Source of the DNA: JAKAWQ01 sp035509315
GTDB taxonomy: Bacteria > Pseudomonadota > Alphaproteobacteria > Acetobacterales > Acetobacteraceae
NCBI GenBank assembly: GCA_035509315.1
Contig: DATJLS010000043.1
Location: 41,770 to 105,769 of the forward strand
Direction: 5' to 3'
DNA length: 64,000 nt
Part shown: piece by piece, positions 25,560 through 33,319 of the stretch
Layout of the letters: each line of letters starts with the position of its first letter
How positions within the stretch are numbered: position 1 is the first letter of the stretch
Notes under the pieces: generated by a model
Database searches by the model: none
What the model was told of the DNA's origin: nothing
Seen by the model: only the letters and a program-made list of their open reading frames with translations
Program-made: the position numbers and the translations under genes

Positions 25560-26305
25560 GCGACGATCCTGCCGTGAGCCGGGCCGAGATCGCGCCCGAG
25601 CTCGCGCGGCTCGCGCGCCGTGGGCTGCTGCGCCGAGGATTGACGCTCGGCAGCCTCGGCCTGCTGACAGGCTGCGATCTTTCCACCCATTCGGGCATCG
25701 ATGCGGCGCTCTGGGCGATGCTGCGCTTCAACGACCGGGTGCAGGAGGCGCTCTTCAGCAAGCGGAGACTTGCCGAGACCTATCCGGCGAGCGCCATCAC
25801 GAAATCGTTCCGCTTCAACGCCTATTACGCGGTGTGGCAGGTACGGCCCGTGCCGGACAATTGGCGGCTCGCGGTTGCCGGGCGCGTCGCGGACCGCACG
25901 CCATGGCCCCTCGCACGGCTACGCGCCCTGCCCCAGCAGAGCCAGATCACCCGGCATATCTGCATCGAGGGATGGAGCCAGATCGGGCAATGGAGCGGCG
26001 TGCCGCTGCATGTCTTCCTGCGCCACATCGGTGCGGATCTGCGGGCGCGCTATGTCGCCTTCACCTGCTTCGATGGATATTTCACCAGCATCGACATGGC
26101 GAGCGCGCTCCAGCCGCAGACCATCCTCGCCCTCGATTTCAACTGGCAGCCGCTCACACCCGAATGGGGCGCGCCGGTGCGGCTGCGCATTCCGGTGAAG
26201 CTCGGATTCAAGAGCGCGAAAAACCTGCAATCGATCGAAGTGACCAACCACAATCCGGGCGGCTACTGGGAGAACCAGGGTTATAACTGGTTCTCCGGAG
26301 TCTGA
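25556..26305 (+). CDS. Molybdopterin-dependent oxidoreductase (sulfite oxidase/MsrP fold), Tat lipoprotein-like
   Basis: 249 residues, TTG start overlapping the cytochrome b stop, with GGAGGAAGG just upstream. The N-terminus has 'RRGLLRRGLTLGSLGLLTGC': a twin-arginine signal ending in a lipobox. The Moco-binding Cys is in 'HICIEGWSQIGQWSG', as in sulfite oxidase and MsrP (YedY). It is short for the family and lacks the dimerisation domain. It would oxidise or reduce a small periplasmic substrate, exchanging electrons with the cytochrome b. Substrate (sulfite, methionine sulfoxide, other) is undetermined. Confidence 0.85.
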   Translation: MSDDPAVSRAEIAPELARLARRGLLRRGLTLGSLGLLTGCDLSTHSGIDAALWAMLRFNDRVQEALFSKRRLAETYPASAITKSFRFNAYYAVWQVRPVPDNWRLAVAGRVADRTPWPLARLRALPQQSQITRHICIEGWSQIGQWSGVPLHVFLRHIGADLRARYVAFTCFDGYFTSIDMASALQPQTILALDFNWQPLTPEWGAPVRLRIPVKLGFKSAKNLQSIEVTNHNPGGYWENQGYNWFSGV

Positions 26306-26371
26306 GAGCCTGTTTGGAGTGCCCCTGTGGTGGTCGTCCCACGCGCCACAGCGCATTCTCAGACAGACTCT
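26305..26371. repeat. Short MITE-like element with inverted ends
   Basis: 67 bp bounded by AGAGCCTGTTTGGAGTGC and GCATTCTCAGACAGACTCT, imperfect inverted repeats. Its left end (…GTGGTGGTCGTCC) matches the right end of the longer element at 31178-31411 read in reverse, so they belong to one family. It begins at the stop codon TGA of the molybdopterin enzyme gene. It looks like an internally deleted copy. The remaining bases to 26439 hold only the promoter region of the next gene. Confidence 0.6.
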
Positions 26372-26439
26372 GGGACGGCCGGCTGGTTCCGCGACGGAAC
26401 GATGCGTAAGATCGGATCGTTTCGACGTCGGAGGAAACC

Positions 26440-28098
26440 ATGCGTGCGGCTCCGGATGTGCTGATCGTGGGGGCCGGGCCGGTCGGGTTGCTGCTTGCGA
26501 CCGAGCTCGCACGGGATGGTGTCGATGCGTTGCTGATCGATCACCTGAGCGAGCGGTCCTTCTTCTGCAAGGCGCTCGGCGTCACGCCGCGCACGCTCGA
26601 AATTTTCGAAGATATCGGCATCGTCCATGAGGCGATCGATCTCGGCGTTTGGCTGAGCGGGGTGACGGAGTTCGAGGACGGCAAGAAGACGCAGGTGACG
26701 GACCTGCCCTCGGGAATGGCGATCGGGACTTTGCCTTATGGTTTCCTCTCGCTCGCGCAGTTCGACACGGAACGCCTTCTCGAATCCGCACTCCGGCGTC
26801 ATGGCGGGTGCGTGGACTATGGCTGGACGCTCGCTTCCTTCGTCCAGGACGCCGAGCACGTGCGCGCCACGCTCAGGAACGCGGCCGGGGAGATTGAGGA
26901 GGTGAGCTGCCGCTGGCTCGTCGGAAGCGATGGCGCACACAGCACAGTGCGCAGCGCGCTCGGGCTTGCGTTCGAAGGCGGGAGCTATCCCCAGACCTTC
27001 GTTCTCGCCGATCTCGAAGTGCGATGGGACCTGAAGCGGGGGCCGATGTACCGCTTCACTCGCAGCGACAGCGACAACGCCGCCCCCCTGGCGGCGGTGC
27101 CGGTGCATGGCTCGCCCGGGCGCTATCGGCTCTCCACCATCATGCCGGAGACTGCCGGCATGCCCGCTGGCACGCCTATCGGCACGCCCGCTGGCGATGG
27201 GACGGAAAGCCCCGAGCCGCCGGATCTCGAGGGCATCACCGAGATCATGACACCGCTTCTGCCGCCCGGGACGACGCTTTCTTCCCTGCATTGGTCCTCG
27301 GTCTATCGCGTCAGCCATCGCATCGTGCCGCGCTACGGAGAAGGGCGCGTGTTCCTGGCCGGAGATGCCGCGCATATCCATCCCCCCGTGGGAGGGCAAG
27401 GCATGAACACGGGCCTGCAGGACGCACACAATCTCGCCTGGAAGCTCGCGCTGGCGGCGCGCAGCCTCGCCCGGCCTTCCCTGCTCGAAACCTATACGGC
27501 GGAGCGGCAACCGGTGGGACGCGATGTCGTCGAGCAGACGAGCCGGGCGCTGGATGCGGTGATGGCAAGAGAGAGCCCCCGGCCCGGAATCCGCGAGAGC
27601 CAGCTTCCGATCACCTACCGGGGAAGCGCGCTCGTGCGGGATGATCGGGTGGAGGCCGGCATGGATGCGCCGACGCCCGGAGACCGTGCGCCGGATGTGG
27701 ACGGCTTGCGGCGCCCGTTCGTCACCCATGCGCTTCGGTTGCATGAGCGGCTCGGCGGCGGGCGCTATGTGCTGTTCGGCCTGATTGGGGAGAATGGCGA
27801 GGGTCTCTCGCGCCTGGCCGATATGGCGGATGTTTTGCGCGGGATGCTCGGGGCGAGTGCCGCCGCATTCGCGGTGGCGCCAAAGGATGCGGCCCTGCCG
27901 GCGCAGGAGCGGATTCCGGTGCTGGAGGACGCGGCCGGCGCGTTCCGCGCCACCTACGGCCCTGTATCCGGCACGGCGTGGCTGACCCGGCCGGACGGCC
28001 ATATCGGCTGGCGCGGCACAATGGCGAAGGCGCTTGCGGATTTCCTGGCCACGATCCTCGTTTCTTCGGGCCCTGTCTCTTCAGGCCCTGCCGGATGA
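26440..28098 (+). CDS. FAD-dependent aromatic monooxygenase (PHBH-like)
   Basis: 552 residues. The N-terminal FAD motif 'VLIVGAGPVGLLLATELAR' (GxGxxG) and the 'GDAAHIHPPVGGQGMNTG' segment (around residue 310) are the group A flavoprotein hydroxylase signature. A C-terminal thioredoxin-like domain follows, as in phenol and resorcinol hydroxylases and polyketide MhpA/RdmE-type enzymes. It hydroxylates a phenolic substrate with NAD(P)H and O2 in the cytoplasm. There are no aromatic pathway genes beside it, so the substrate is unknown. Confidence 0.92.
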   Translation: MRAAPDVLIVGAGPVGLLLATELARDGVDALLIDHLSERSFFCKALGVTPRTLEIFEDIGIVHEAIDLGVWLSGVTEFEDGKKTQVTDLPSGMAIGTLPYGFLSLAQFDTERLLESALRRHGGCVDYGWTLASFVQDAEHVRATLRNAAGEIEEVSCRWLVGSDGAHSTVRSALGLAFEGGSYPQTFVLADLEVRWDLKRGPMYRFTRSDSDNAAPLAAVPVHGSPGRYRLSTIMPETAGMPAGTPIGTPAGDGTESPEPPDLEGITEIMTPLLPPGTTLSSLHWSSVYRVSHRIVPRYGEGRVFLAGDAAHIHPPVGGQGMNTGLQDAHNLAWKLALAARSLARPSLLETYTAERQPVGRDVVEQTSRALDAVMARESPRPGIRESQLPITYRGSALVRDDRVEAGMDAPTPGDRAPDVDGLRRPFVTHALRLHERLGGGRYVLFGLIGENGEGLSRLADMADVLRGMLGASAAAFAVAPKDAALPAQERIPVLEDAAGAFRATYGPVSGTAWLTRPDGHIGWRGTMAKALADFLATILVSSGPVSSGPAG

Positions 28099-28141
28099 GA
28101 GCAAGGGCCGGCAGGCAGATTCTGCCGGCCCTTCCTGTCGG

Positions 28142-28444
28142 TCAGCCTCCGCCGCCGGTCTCGTTCACCAGAGGGAGAGTGCTGTCGCGGACCGGTGCGG
28201 GCGTGGCGGAGACGCTCGCGCTCGGCGGGACGAACGTGTTTCCGTTGTATCCGGAAAAAGCCTGTGACCCGCTGCCGAATTGGGTAGTGGCCGCGGAGTG
28301 GTTCTGCGCCGTCTGAAAGGCACGGCTCTGCTGCGGGACGCTGCCGCCGACGCCATCACCCGCTGGCGCGCCGAACGGGCTTGCGAGCGCGCTTGCCGCC
28401 GAAAACGCGAGTGCGGCCAAGACGAGAGCAAATGATTTCGACAT
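28142..28444 (-). CDS. Small secreted protein, Ser/Gly/Ala-rich, unknown
   Basis: 100 residues. 'MSKSFALVLAALAFSAASALA' is a clear signal peptide; the mature part is low-complexity ('FGAPAGDGVGGSVPQ', 'NGNTFVPPSASVSATP'). No domain is recognised. It converges on the monooxygenase gene (43-bp gap) and lies downstream, on the same strand, of the anti-sigma gene after about 137 bp. Composition and signal support a real gene, but function is unknown. Confidence 0.6.
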   Translation of the reverse strand: MSKSFALVLAALAFSAASALASPFGAPAGDGVGGSVPQQSRAFQTAQNHSAATTQFGSGSQAFSGYNGNTFVPPSASVSATPAPVRDSTLPLVNETGGGG

Positions 28445-28581
28445 TGTTCTGACCCCTTCTTCTTGAACCAGGGTCCGTCTTCTCCCTGGCTGTCACTGAA
28501 GAGACATTCGAGGGGGCTGTTTTCTTCTATGCATTTGCGCGTGAGCTGGATTCCCGCTGGAACATGGGTCGAAAAACCGAA

Positions 28582-29361
28582 TCAGATCGACGCGTCCATC
28601 TCGCTCCGGATCTGGTTGGCGAGGGTTTGCAGCGTCTCCATCGGTTCGCTCGCGACGAGGCCGTAGCCGAGGCCGTTGCGGGCCCAGACATAGCCGACCG
28701 TGTCCTTGCCGTGCATCGACCGCATCGGCGCGTTCATGTCCCGCTTTTCCATCGGGCGCATGAAGAGGGTGATGCGCTGCCCTTGGGGACTGTCATAGAG
28801 AAACATGCAGGCGGGCCCCTGCTCGGTCGCCACGAGCTGGGCGCTGACCAGCCGGAAGCCGGACCTGGAGAGATCCGGTGGCGTGACCTTGCGGCCGATC
28901 TCCCTGGTGAGCCAGCTTGCGAGGTGGGCCTCAGCCATCGCGTCCGGCGTGGAGCCGATGAAGTTCGCCGCGAAGGTACGATGCGCGACCGAGGCCTCCA
29001 TGGCGACGGAGCTGATCCCGCCCGGCAAGCTTGGGCCGCGGGCCATCCATCCGCCGCCGGCCCCGACCGCCAGCGCGAGGAGAATGCCCGCCGCGACACG
29101 CACGGGCTGCCAGCGGCGCGCCCGGCGCGCCGCGAGGAGATGGCCGAGGCCGAGCGGCGCCGGCACGGGTTCCCGCGCCTTCCAGGATGTCGCCTCGCGC
29201 AGCGATGCATTGACCGCCTGCCAGGCTGCGACCCGTGCCAAAGCTTCGGGATGCGCCGCAAGGTGGCGCTCGACCAGGGGGCGGCGCCTCTCATCGAGAA
29301 AGCCGTCCACATAGGCGTGAAGATCGTCGTCCGTGACCGGACCTTCGTTCTTGTCTGTCAT
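28582..29361 (-). CDS. Transmembrane anti-sigma factor
   Basis: 259 residues. The cytoplasmic N-terminus 'LHAYVDGFLDERRRPLVERHLA' is the zinc-less anti-sigma domain type (DxxLxxYvDG..d). One membrane helix ('VRVAAGILLALAVGAGGGW') follows near residue 90, then a periplasmic domain. It overlaps the sigma gene stop by 4 bp (ATGA), typical of an ECF sigma/anti-sigma pair. It would hold the sigma factor inactive until an envelope or oxidative signal arrives. Confidence 0.9.
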   Translation of the reverse strand: MTDKNEGPVTDDDLHAYVDGFLDERRRPLVERHLAAHPEALARVAAWQAVNASLREATSWKAREPVPAPLGLGHLLAARRARRWQPVRVAAGILLALAVGAGGGWMARGPSLPGGISSVAMEASVAHRTFAANFIGSTPDAMAEAHLASWLTREIGRKVTPPDLSRSGFRLVSAQLVATEQGPACMFLYDSPQGQRITLFMRPMEKRDMNAPMRSMHGKDTVGYVWARNGLGYGLVASEPMETLQTLANQIRSEMDASI

Positions 29362-29861
29362 TTGACCCTCCGCAGGACAGGCTGGGGCCGTCCCTCCACG
29401 AAGTCCCGCAGACGATCCCGGGCGCGGCTCAAGCGCGACATGACGGTGCCGACCGGCACGCCGAGCATCGCCGCGACTTCGGCATATTCGAAGCCCTCCA
29501 CCGCGACGAGGAGGATCACCTGGCGCTGCTCCGCCGGAAGCTCCCTGAGGCCGCGAAGAACATCGCGCATCTCGGCGCTTGCCGGCTGCGACGGCGGCAC
29601 CGGCATCTCGGCGGCCGTCTTTTCGGCCGAGACCTCGGCGCGGATTTTCGCGCGCCGCCAGCGATTGACGTAGAGATTGTGCATGATGGCGAAGAGCCAG
29701 GGCCGAAGCTGCCCCTCCTCGCGAACCGTATCGAGCCGGTCCAGCGCGCGCAGCAGGCAGTCCTGGACCAGATCGTCGGCATCGTTGGCATTGCGCATCA
29801 GCGACCAGGCATAGCGGCGGAGCGAGGGAATGTTCTCCTCCAGTGTCGCGAGTGCTGACAT
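29358..29861 (-). CDS. ECF-type RNA polymerase sigma factor
   Basis: 167 residues with region 2 'DADDLVQDCLLRALDRL' and 'RPWLFAIMHNLYVNRWRR', and region 4 'LPAEQRQVILLVAVEGFEYAEVAAMLGVPVGTVMSRLSRAR' in parts, including the helix-turn-helix 'EVAAMLGVPVGTVMSRL'. The two domains are joined by an Ala/Pro-rich linker. It is divergent from an OsmC gene across 128 bp, which suggests OsmC is in its regulon. The anti-sigma gene follows with a 4-bp overlap. Confidence 0.94.
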   Translation of the reverse strand: MSALATLEENIPSLRRYAWSLMRNANDADDLVQDCLLRALDRLDTVREEGQLRPWLFAIMHNLYVNRWRRAKIRAEVSAEKTAAEMPVPPSQPASAEMRDVLRGLRELPAEQRQVILLVAVEGFEYAEVAAMLGVPVGTVMSRLSRARDRLRDFVEGRPQPVLRRVK

Positions 29862-29989
29862 CCGTGGCCGCCTATGCCCGATCCAAACCGAATGACGCTT
29901 CGGAGCGTGCTTTCATCCATGCATGACCATCGTATCTGCCATGAATTCATACCATAAGCCGACGTGCCGGGAACGGCGGAGAGGGAAGC

Positions 29990-30472
29990 ATGGGAAACCA
30001 TGAGGCGACCGTTCGCTGGAGGCGCCGGGACGGCGAGGTCTTCACCGACAGGCGCTATGGCCGAGGGCATGAATGGGCATTCGATGGCGGGGCCAGGGTG
30101 CGTGCCTCCGCCTCGCCGGACGTGGTGCGGGTGCCCTATTCCGACCCGGCCGGCGTCGATCCGGAAGAGGCGCTCATCGCCGCCCTGGCGAGCTGCCACA
30201 TGCTCTTCTTCCTCGATTACGCGGCGCAGGCCGGCTTCGTCATCACCTCCTACGAGGACCGCGCCGTGGGCACGATGGCCAAGCGGGAGGACGGGCAAAT
30301 CTGGATGAGCCAGGTGGCGCTCAGGCCGCATGTGCTGTTCGCCGGCGAAAAGCGACCGACCGAGGCGGAGGTGGCGACACTCCACCACAAGGCGCACGAG
30401 GCCTGCTACATCGCGAACTCGGTCAGGACCGAGATCCGCATCGAAGGGCAAGCCGAGGGGATCAGGGCGTAA
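29990..30472 (+). CDS. OsmC-family peroxidase
   Basis: 160 residues of the OsmC/Ohr fold. The two redox Cys are in 'LASCHMLFFLDY' and 'HEACYIANSV', as in OsmC-type thiol peroxidases that detoxify organic hydroperoxides. A good ribosome site, GGAGAGGGAAGC, precedes the ATG. The gene is divergent from the ECF sigma gene. Its stop codon TAA lies inside the start of a dispersed repeat (copy C). Confidence 0.93.
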   Translation: MGNHEATVRWRRRDGEVFTDRRYGRGHEWAFDGGARVRASASPDVVRVPYSDPAGVDPEEALIAALASCHMLFFLDYAAQAGFVITSYEDRAVGTMAKREDGQIWMSQVALRPHVLFAGEKRPTEAEVATLHHKAHEACYIANSVRTEIRIEGQAEGIRA

Positions 30473-30570
30473 TGACCTAAGGTGGCTTCACCGCAGCTCT
30501 GAATCCCGCGGGAAAACATGGGGCGAGAGCGGGATACGCTGGCGAGAGCGAACGGGTCCCGCTCTCGCGA
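30467..30570 (+). repeat. Dispersed hairpin repeat, copy C, with 12-bp perfect stem
   Basis: Begins GCGTAATGACCTAAGG, carries GAATCCCGCGGGAAAACATG, and ends in a perfect 12-bp inverted repeat, GCGAGAGCGGGA at 30523-30534 and TCCCGCTCTCGC at 30557-30568. It overlaps the OsmC stop codon and can act as a terminator for it. Confidence 0.75.
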
Positions 30571-30619
30571 AGGCCGGCATTCTTGCTGCGGAAGCGAAAA
30601 GACGGCACTCTTCACCCGG

Positions 30620-31159
30620 ATGACAGCGGCCCGGCCATGCCATGGCAGCCCACATGGGAAGAACCCGGACGCGCCGGCTGCTTCCGGCACATCGCTTGCG
30701 CGGGTGGTGCTGTTGGGCGAGACGCCGAACGGGCTCTCTCCCGAGCTCGAAGCGGACCGTGCGCAGGCGATCACCGATCTCGAGCGTGAGAATTGTTTTC
30801 AGCCGGTCGGCCTCGCGCCCGGACCCCCCGGGGGACCCTATGAACTCAGGCTTTCGATCGAGGGCGGCCTGCTGCTCGACATCCGTGACCGCGAGGGCCA
30901 GCCGCTGATCGCGCACCTGCTGGCGCTCGGTCCCTTCCGCCGTCTGATCAAGGACTATCATTTGCTGGTCGAGAGCTACGCCAAGGCCGTGCAGGAGGGC
31001 CGTGAGGCGCGGTTGCAGGCAATCGACATGGGCAGGCGCGGACTGCACAACGAGGCCGCCCGGCTGCTCACCGAGCGGCTCGCCGGCAAGGTCACGATCG
31101 ATCTCGAAACGGCGCGGCGGCTTTTCACGTTGCTCGCGGTCCTGCACCAGCGCGTCTGA
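30620..31159 (+). CDS. UPF0262 family protein
   Basis: 179 residues from ATG 30620. The C-terminal two thirds match the alphaproteobacterial UPF0262 family: 'GPYELRLSIEGGLLLDIRD', 'PFRRLIKDYHLLVESY', 'AIDMGRRGLHNEAARLL' and 'TARRLFTLLAVLHQR'. The N-terminal 30 residues are not conserved, so the true start could be later. Function is unknown; the family is almost restricted to alphaproteobacteria, which supports the taxonomic reading of the window. Confidence 0.85.
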   Translation: MTAARPCHGSPHGKNPDAPAASGTSLARVVLLGETPNGLSPELEADRAQAITDLERENCFQPVGLAPGPPGGPYELRLSIEGGLLLDIRDREGQPLIAHLLALGPFRRLIKDYHLLVESYAKAVQEGREARLQAIDMGRRGLHNEAARLLTERLAGKVTIDLETARRLFTLLAVLHQRV

Positions 31160-31177
31160 CGCCCGCGCCACTACTTC

Positions 31178-31411
31178 AGAGCCCGTATGAGAATGCGGCT
31201 TGCGGTTTTGCGGAAGCGCCGCAGGCGCTGGCCGGCGCGGCTTTCGAGAACCGGAGCGGAGCGGTCTCAAGATCAATGTGGCTTCTGACGGAAAAGCGAA
31301 GCGATCCGTCAAAGCCATGGAATTGATCGCCAAACAAACCTGGCCGTGAGCACCGGAAGCGCAGAAAGACACGCCGGACGACCACCTCAGTCGCATTCTC
31401 AGGCGGGCTCT
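31178..31411. mobile_element. MITE-like element with about 19-bp inverted ends
   Basis: 234 bp with ends AGAGCCCGTATGAGAATGC and GCATTCTCAGGCGGGCTCT, inverted with two or three mismatches. The interior holds no convincing ORF. It occupies nearly the whole gap between UPF0262 and the convergent 2-hydroxyacid dehydrogenase and ends at that gene's TGA stop. A related 67-bp copy lies at 26305-26371. The end sequence resembles termini of IS5-type elements, which is an inference from memory of such ends. Confidence 0.65.
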
Positions 31412-32388
31412 CAGTCGAGCGCTTCCGGGTTGATAACATTCTCGCGGTTCGGCTTGCCGTCGAAGACGCTCAGGATATTCCCGACCGTGACAAGCGCCAT
31501 GCGCGCCGTCGCCTCAACGGTGACGCCGGCCATGTGCGGGGAGACGATGACGGAAGGAAGCTTCAGCAGCGGATGGTCGGGCGGGACGGGCTCGCTCGCG
31601 AAGACATCGATGCCGGCGCCGGCAAGCCGGTTCTCCGCCAGCACGGCGGCGAGCGCCGCTTCCTCGACGATGCCGCCGCGCGCGGTATTGACGAGATAGG
31701 CGGTGGGCCGAAGGAGGGCGAGGCGCCTTGCGTCGATCATGCCGGTCGTCTCGGCGTTTTTCGGGCAATGGACGGTGACGAAATCGGCGCGCGGGAGGGC
31801 GGCATCGAGATCGGCGGGCTCGCAGCCCGCCGCTGCGATCGCGGCGGCGGGCACATAGGGATCATGAACAAGGACCGTCATCTCCATCGCCCGGCAGCGC
31901 GCGGCGATGCGCGTGCCGATACGGCCGAAACCGATGACGAGCACGGTGCGGCCGGCGAGCTCGATGGGCATCATGGCATAACGATCGTGCCAGCCTCCGG
32001 CGCGGACGAGCGGATCGAGCTCCGCATCACGCTTGGCGAGCCTGAGCATCATGAAAAGCGCGTGCTCGGCGACGCTCGTCGCATTGGCTGTGCCGGCGAC
32101 CATCAGCGGCACCTTGCGCGCGGTGAGCGCGGGCACGGCCACGGCATCGTAGCCGACGCCGATGCGTGCCACGACCTGCATCGCCGGCGATGCGTCCATC
32201 TCGGCGGCAAGGAAGGGCGTGAAGGAGAGCGCCACGCCATGCGCATCGGCGAGGAAACGATGGAACTCGGGCATGGCGAGCGACGGCGGATAGGAAACCG
32301 CCTCGACATCATCGCGCGTGCGGATGAGATCCCAGCCCGCTTGAGCAAGGTTTTCCGGCAGCAGGACCTTCTTGCGGTTGGCCGTCAT
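31411..32388 (-). CDS. D-isomer-specific 2-hydroxyacid dehydrogenase
   Basis: 325 residues. The NAD motif is 'VLVIGFGRIGTRIAARC'. The catalytic triad sites are visible: Arg in 'VNTARGGIVEEAAL', Glu in 'DVFASEPVPPDHPLL' and His in 'VSPHMAGVT'. It interconverts a 2-oxoacid and a D-2-hydroxyacid with NAD(P). It is second in a minus-strand pair after an SDR (30-bp gap), which diverges from the dehydratase/importer operon. A role in the same sugar-acid pathway is inferred. Confidence 0.93.
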   Translation of the reverse strand: MTANRKKVLLPENLAQAGWDLIRTRDDVEAVSYPPSLAMPEFHRFLADAHGVALSFTPFLAAEMDASPAMQVVARIGVGYDAVAVPALTARKVPLMVAGTANATSVAEHALFMMLRLAKRDAELDPLVRAGGWHDRYAMMPIELAGRTVLVIGFGRIGTRIAARCRAMEMTVLVHDPYVPAAAIAAAGCEPADLDAALPRADFVTVHCPKNAETTGMIDARRLALLRPTAYLVNTARGGIVEEAALAAVLAENRLAGAGIDVFASEPVPPDHPLLKLPSVIVSPHMAGVTVEATARMALVTVGNILSVFDGKPNRENVINPEALD

Positions 32389-32418
32389 GGCGCGTGTCCA
32401 TTCGTGGAAGAGAAGATT

Positions 32419-33177
32419 TCAGCCGCGCGGCGTGGAGGCGACATAGGCGCGATTCCAGGTGGGCGTGATCAGCACCTCGTTGATGCAGACATGCGGCGGC
32501 AGGCAGGCGACATAGAGGATGAGATCGGCGCAATCCTCCGGCTGGAGCATGCGCGCGCGATCCTCCGCGCTGACTGGCACGGGACGCTTATCGAGGATCG
32601 GGGTCGCGACCTCGCCGGGGCAGATCGCGGTCGAACGAATGCCGTTCACGCATTCTTCCATGTTGATGCTGTGGCTCATCGCCACGACGCCGTGCTTGGT
32701 GGCGGTATAGGCGGCCCCGCTCAGCGGATGGACGAAGCGACCGGCAAAGGAGGCGGTGTGGATCAGCACCCCGTCCTTTTGCGCGCGCATGAAGGGCAGG
32801 GCTACGGTCACGCAATAGAAGGCGGCCGAAAGATTGGCGCCGATCACCTGGTCGATGCCGGCGGGGGTGAGGCGCTTCCAATCCCGCTCGAGGATATTGC
32901 CCCCGGCGTTGTTGACGAGAATGTCGAGCCGGCCGAAGCGTTCGCCGATCGCGGCGCCGATGCGCGCGACCGCTTCCTTGTCCATCAGGTCGGCGGGTTC
33001 GACCTCCGCCACGCCGTTGGCGGCGCGGATACGGGTGGCGAGCGCCTCCAGCGGCGCCTTGCGCCGGCCGGTGAGGATGAGCCGCGCCCCCTCCGCGGCG
33101 AGCGCGAGCGAAGCCGCCTCGCCGATGCCGGACCCCGCGCCCGTGACCCACGCCACGCGCCCTTCGAGCTTTGCCAA
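32419..33177 (-). CDS. SDR-family oxidoreductase
   Basis: 252 residues from a TTG start (33177) preceded by GGGGAAGGGG. Motifs are 'WVTGAGSGIGEAA', 'ILVNNAGGNIL', Ser in 'HTASFAG' and YxxxK in 'AAYTATKHGVV'. An alternative longer frame to 33246 adds 23 residues without similarity. It diverges from the enolase-superfamily gene, with a 142-bp shared regulatory gap, and leads into the 2-hydroxyacid dehydrogenase gene. Confidence 0.9.
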   Translation of the reverse strand: MAKLEGRVAWVTGAGSGIGEAASLALAAEGARLILTGRRKAPLEALATRIRAANGVAEVEPADLMDKEAVARIGAAIGERFGRLDILVNNAGGNILERDWKRLTPAGIDQVIGANLSAAFYCVTVALPFMRAQKDGVLIHTASFAGRFVHPLSGAAYTATKHGVVAMSHSINMEECVNGIRSTAICPGEVATPILDKRPVPVSAEDRARMLQPEDCADLILYVACLPPHVCINEVLITPTWNRAYVASTPRG

Positions 33178-33319
33178 TGGCGACCCCTTCCCCGTGCAGG
33201 ATGCTGTGAGATGCAGAGCTGACAATCCGCCATGCGGAGCAGGCAATCAAGCCCGGCACCGGCGCGATCTTGCCCCGGCGCGCGCGGTGTGTTCGCATGA
33301 TGGAAGGTGGGAGGACGGA

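Noticed and set aside
30488..31396. 302-codon minus-strand frame across the MITE-like element and UPF0262
   Set aside because: It mixes the element and the antisense of UPF0262; the plus-strand UPF0262 protein is clearly conserved.
31178..31411. A short transposase gene inside the MITE-like element
   Set aside because: The internal frames are short, run through the ends and have no transposase motif.
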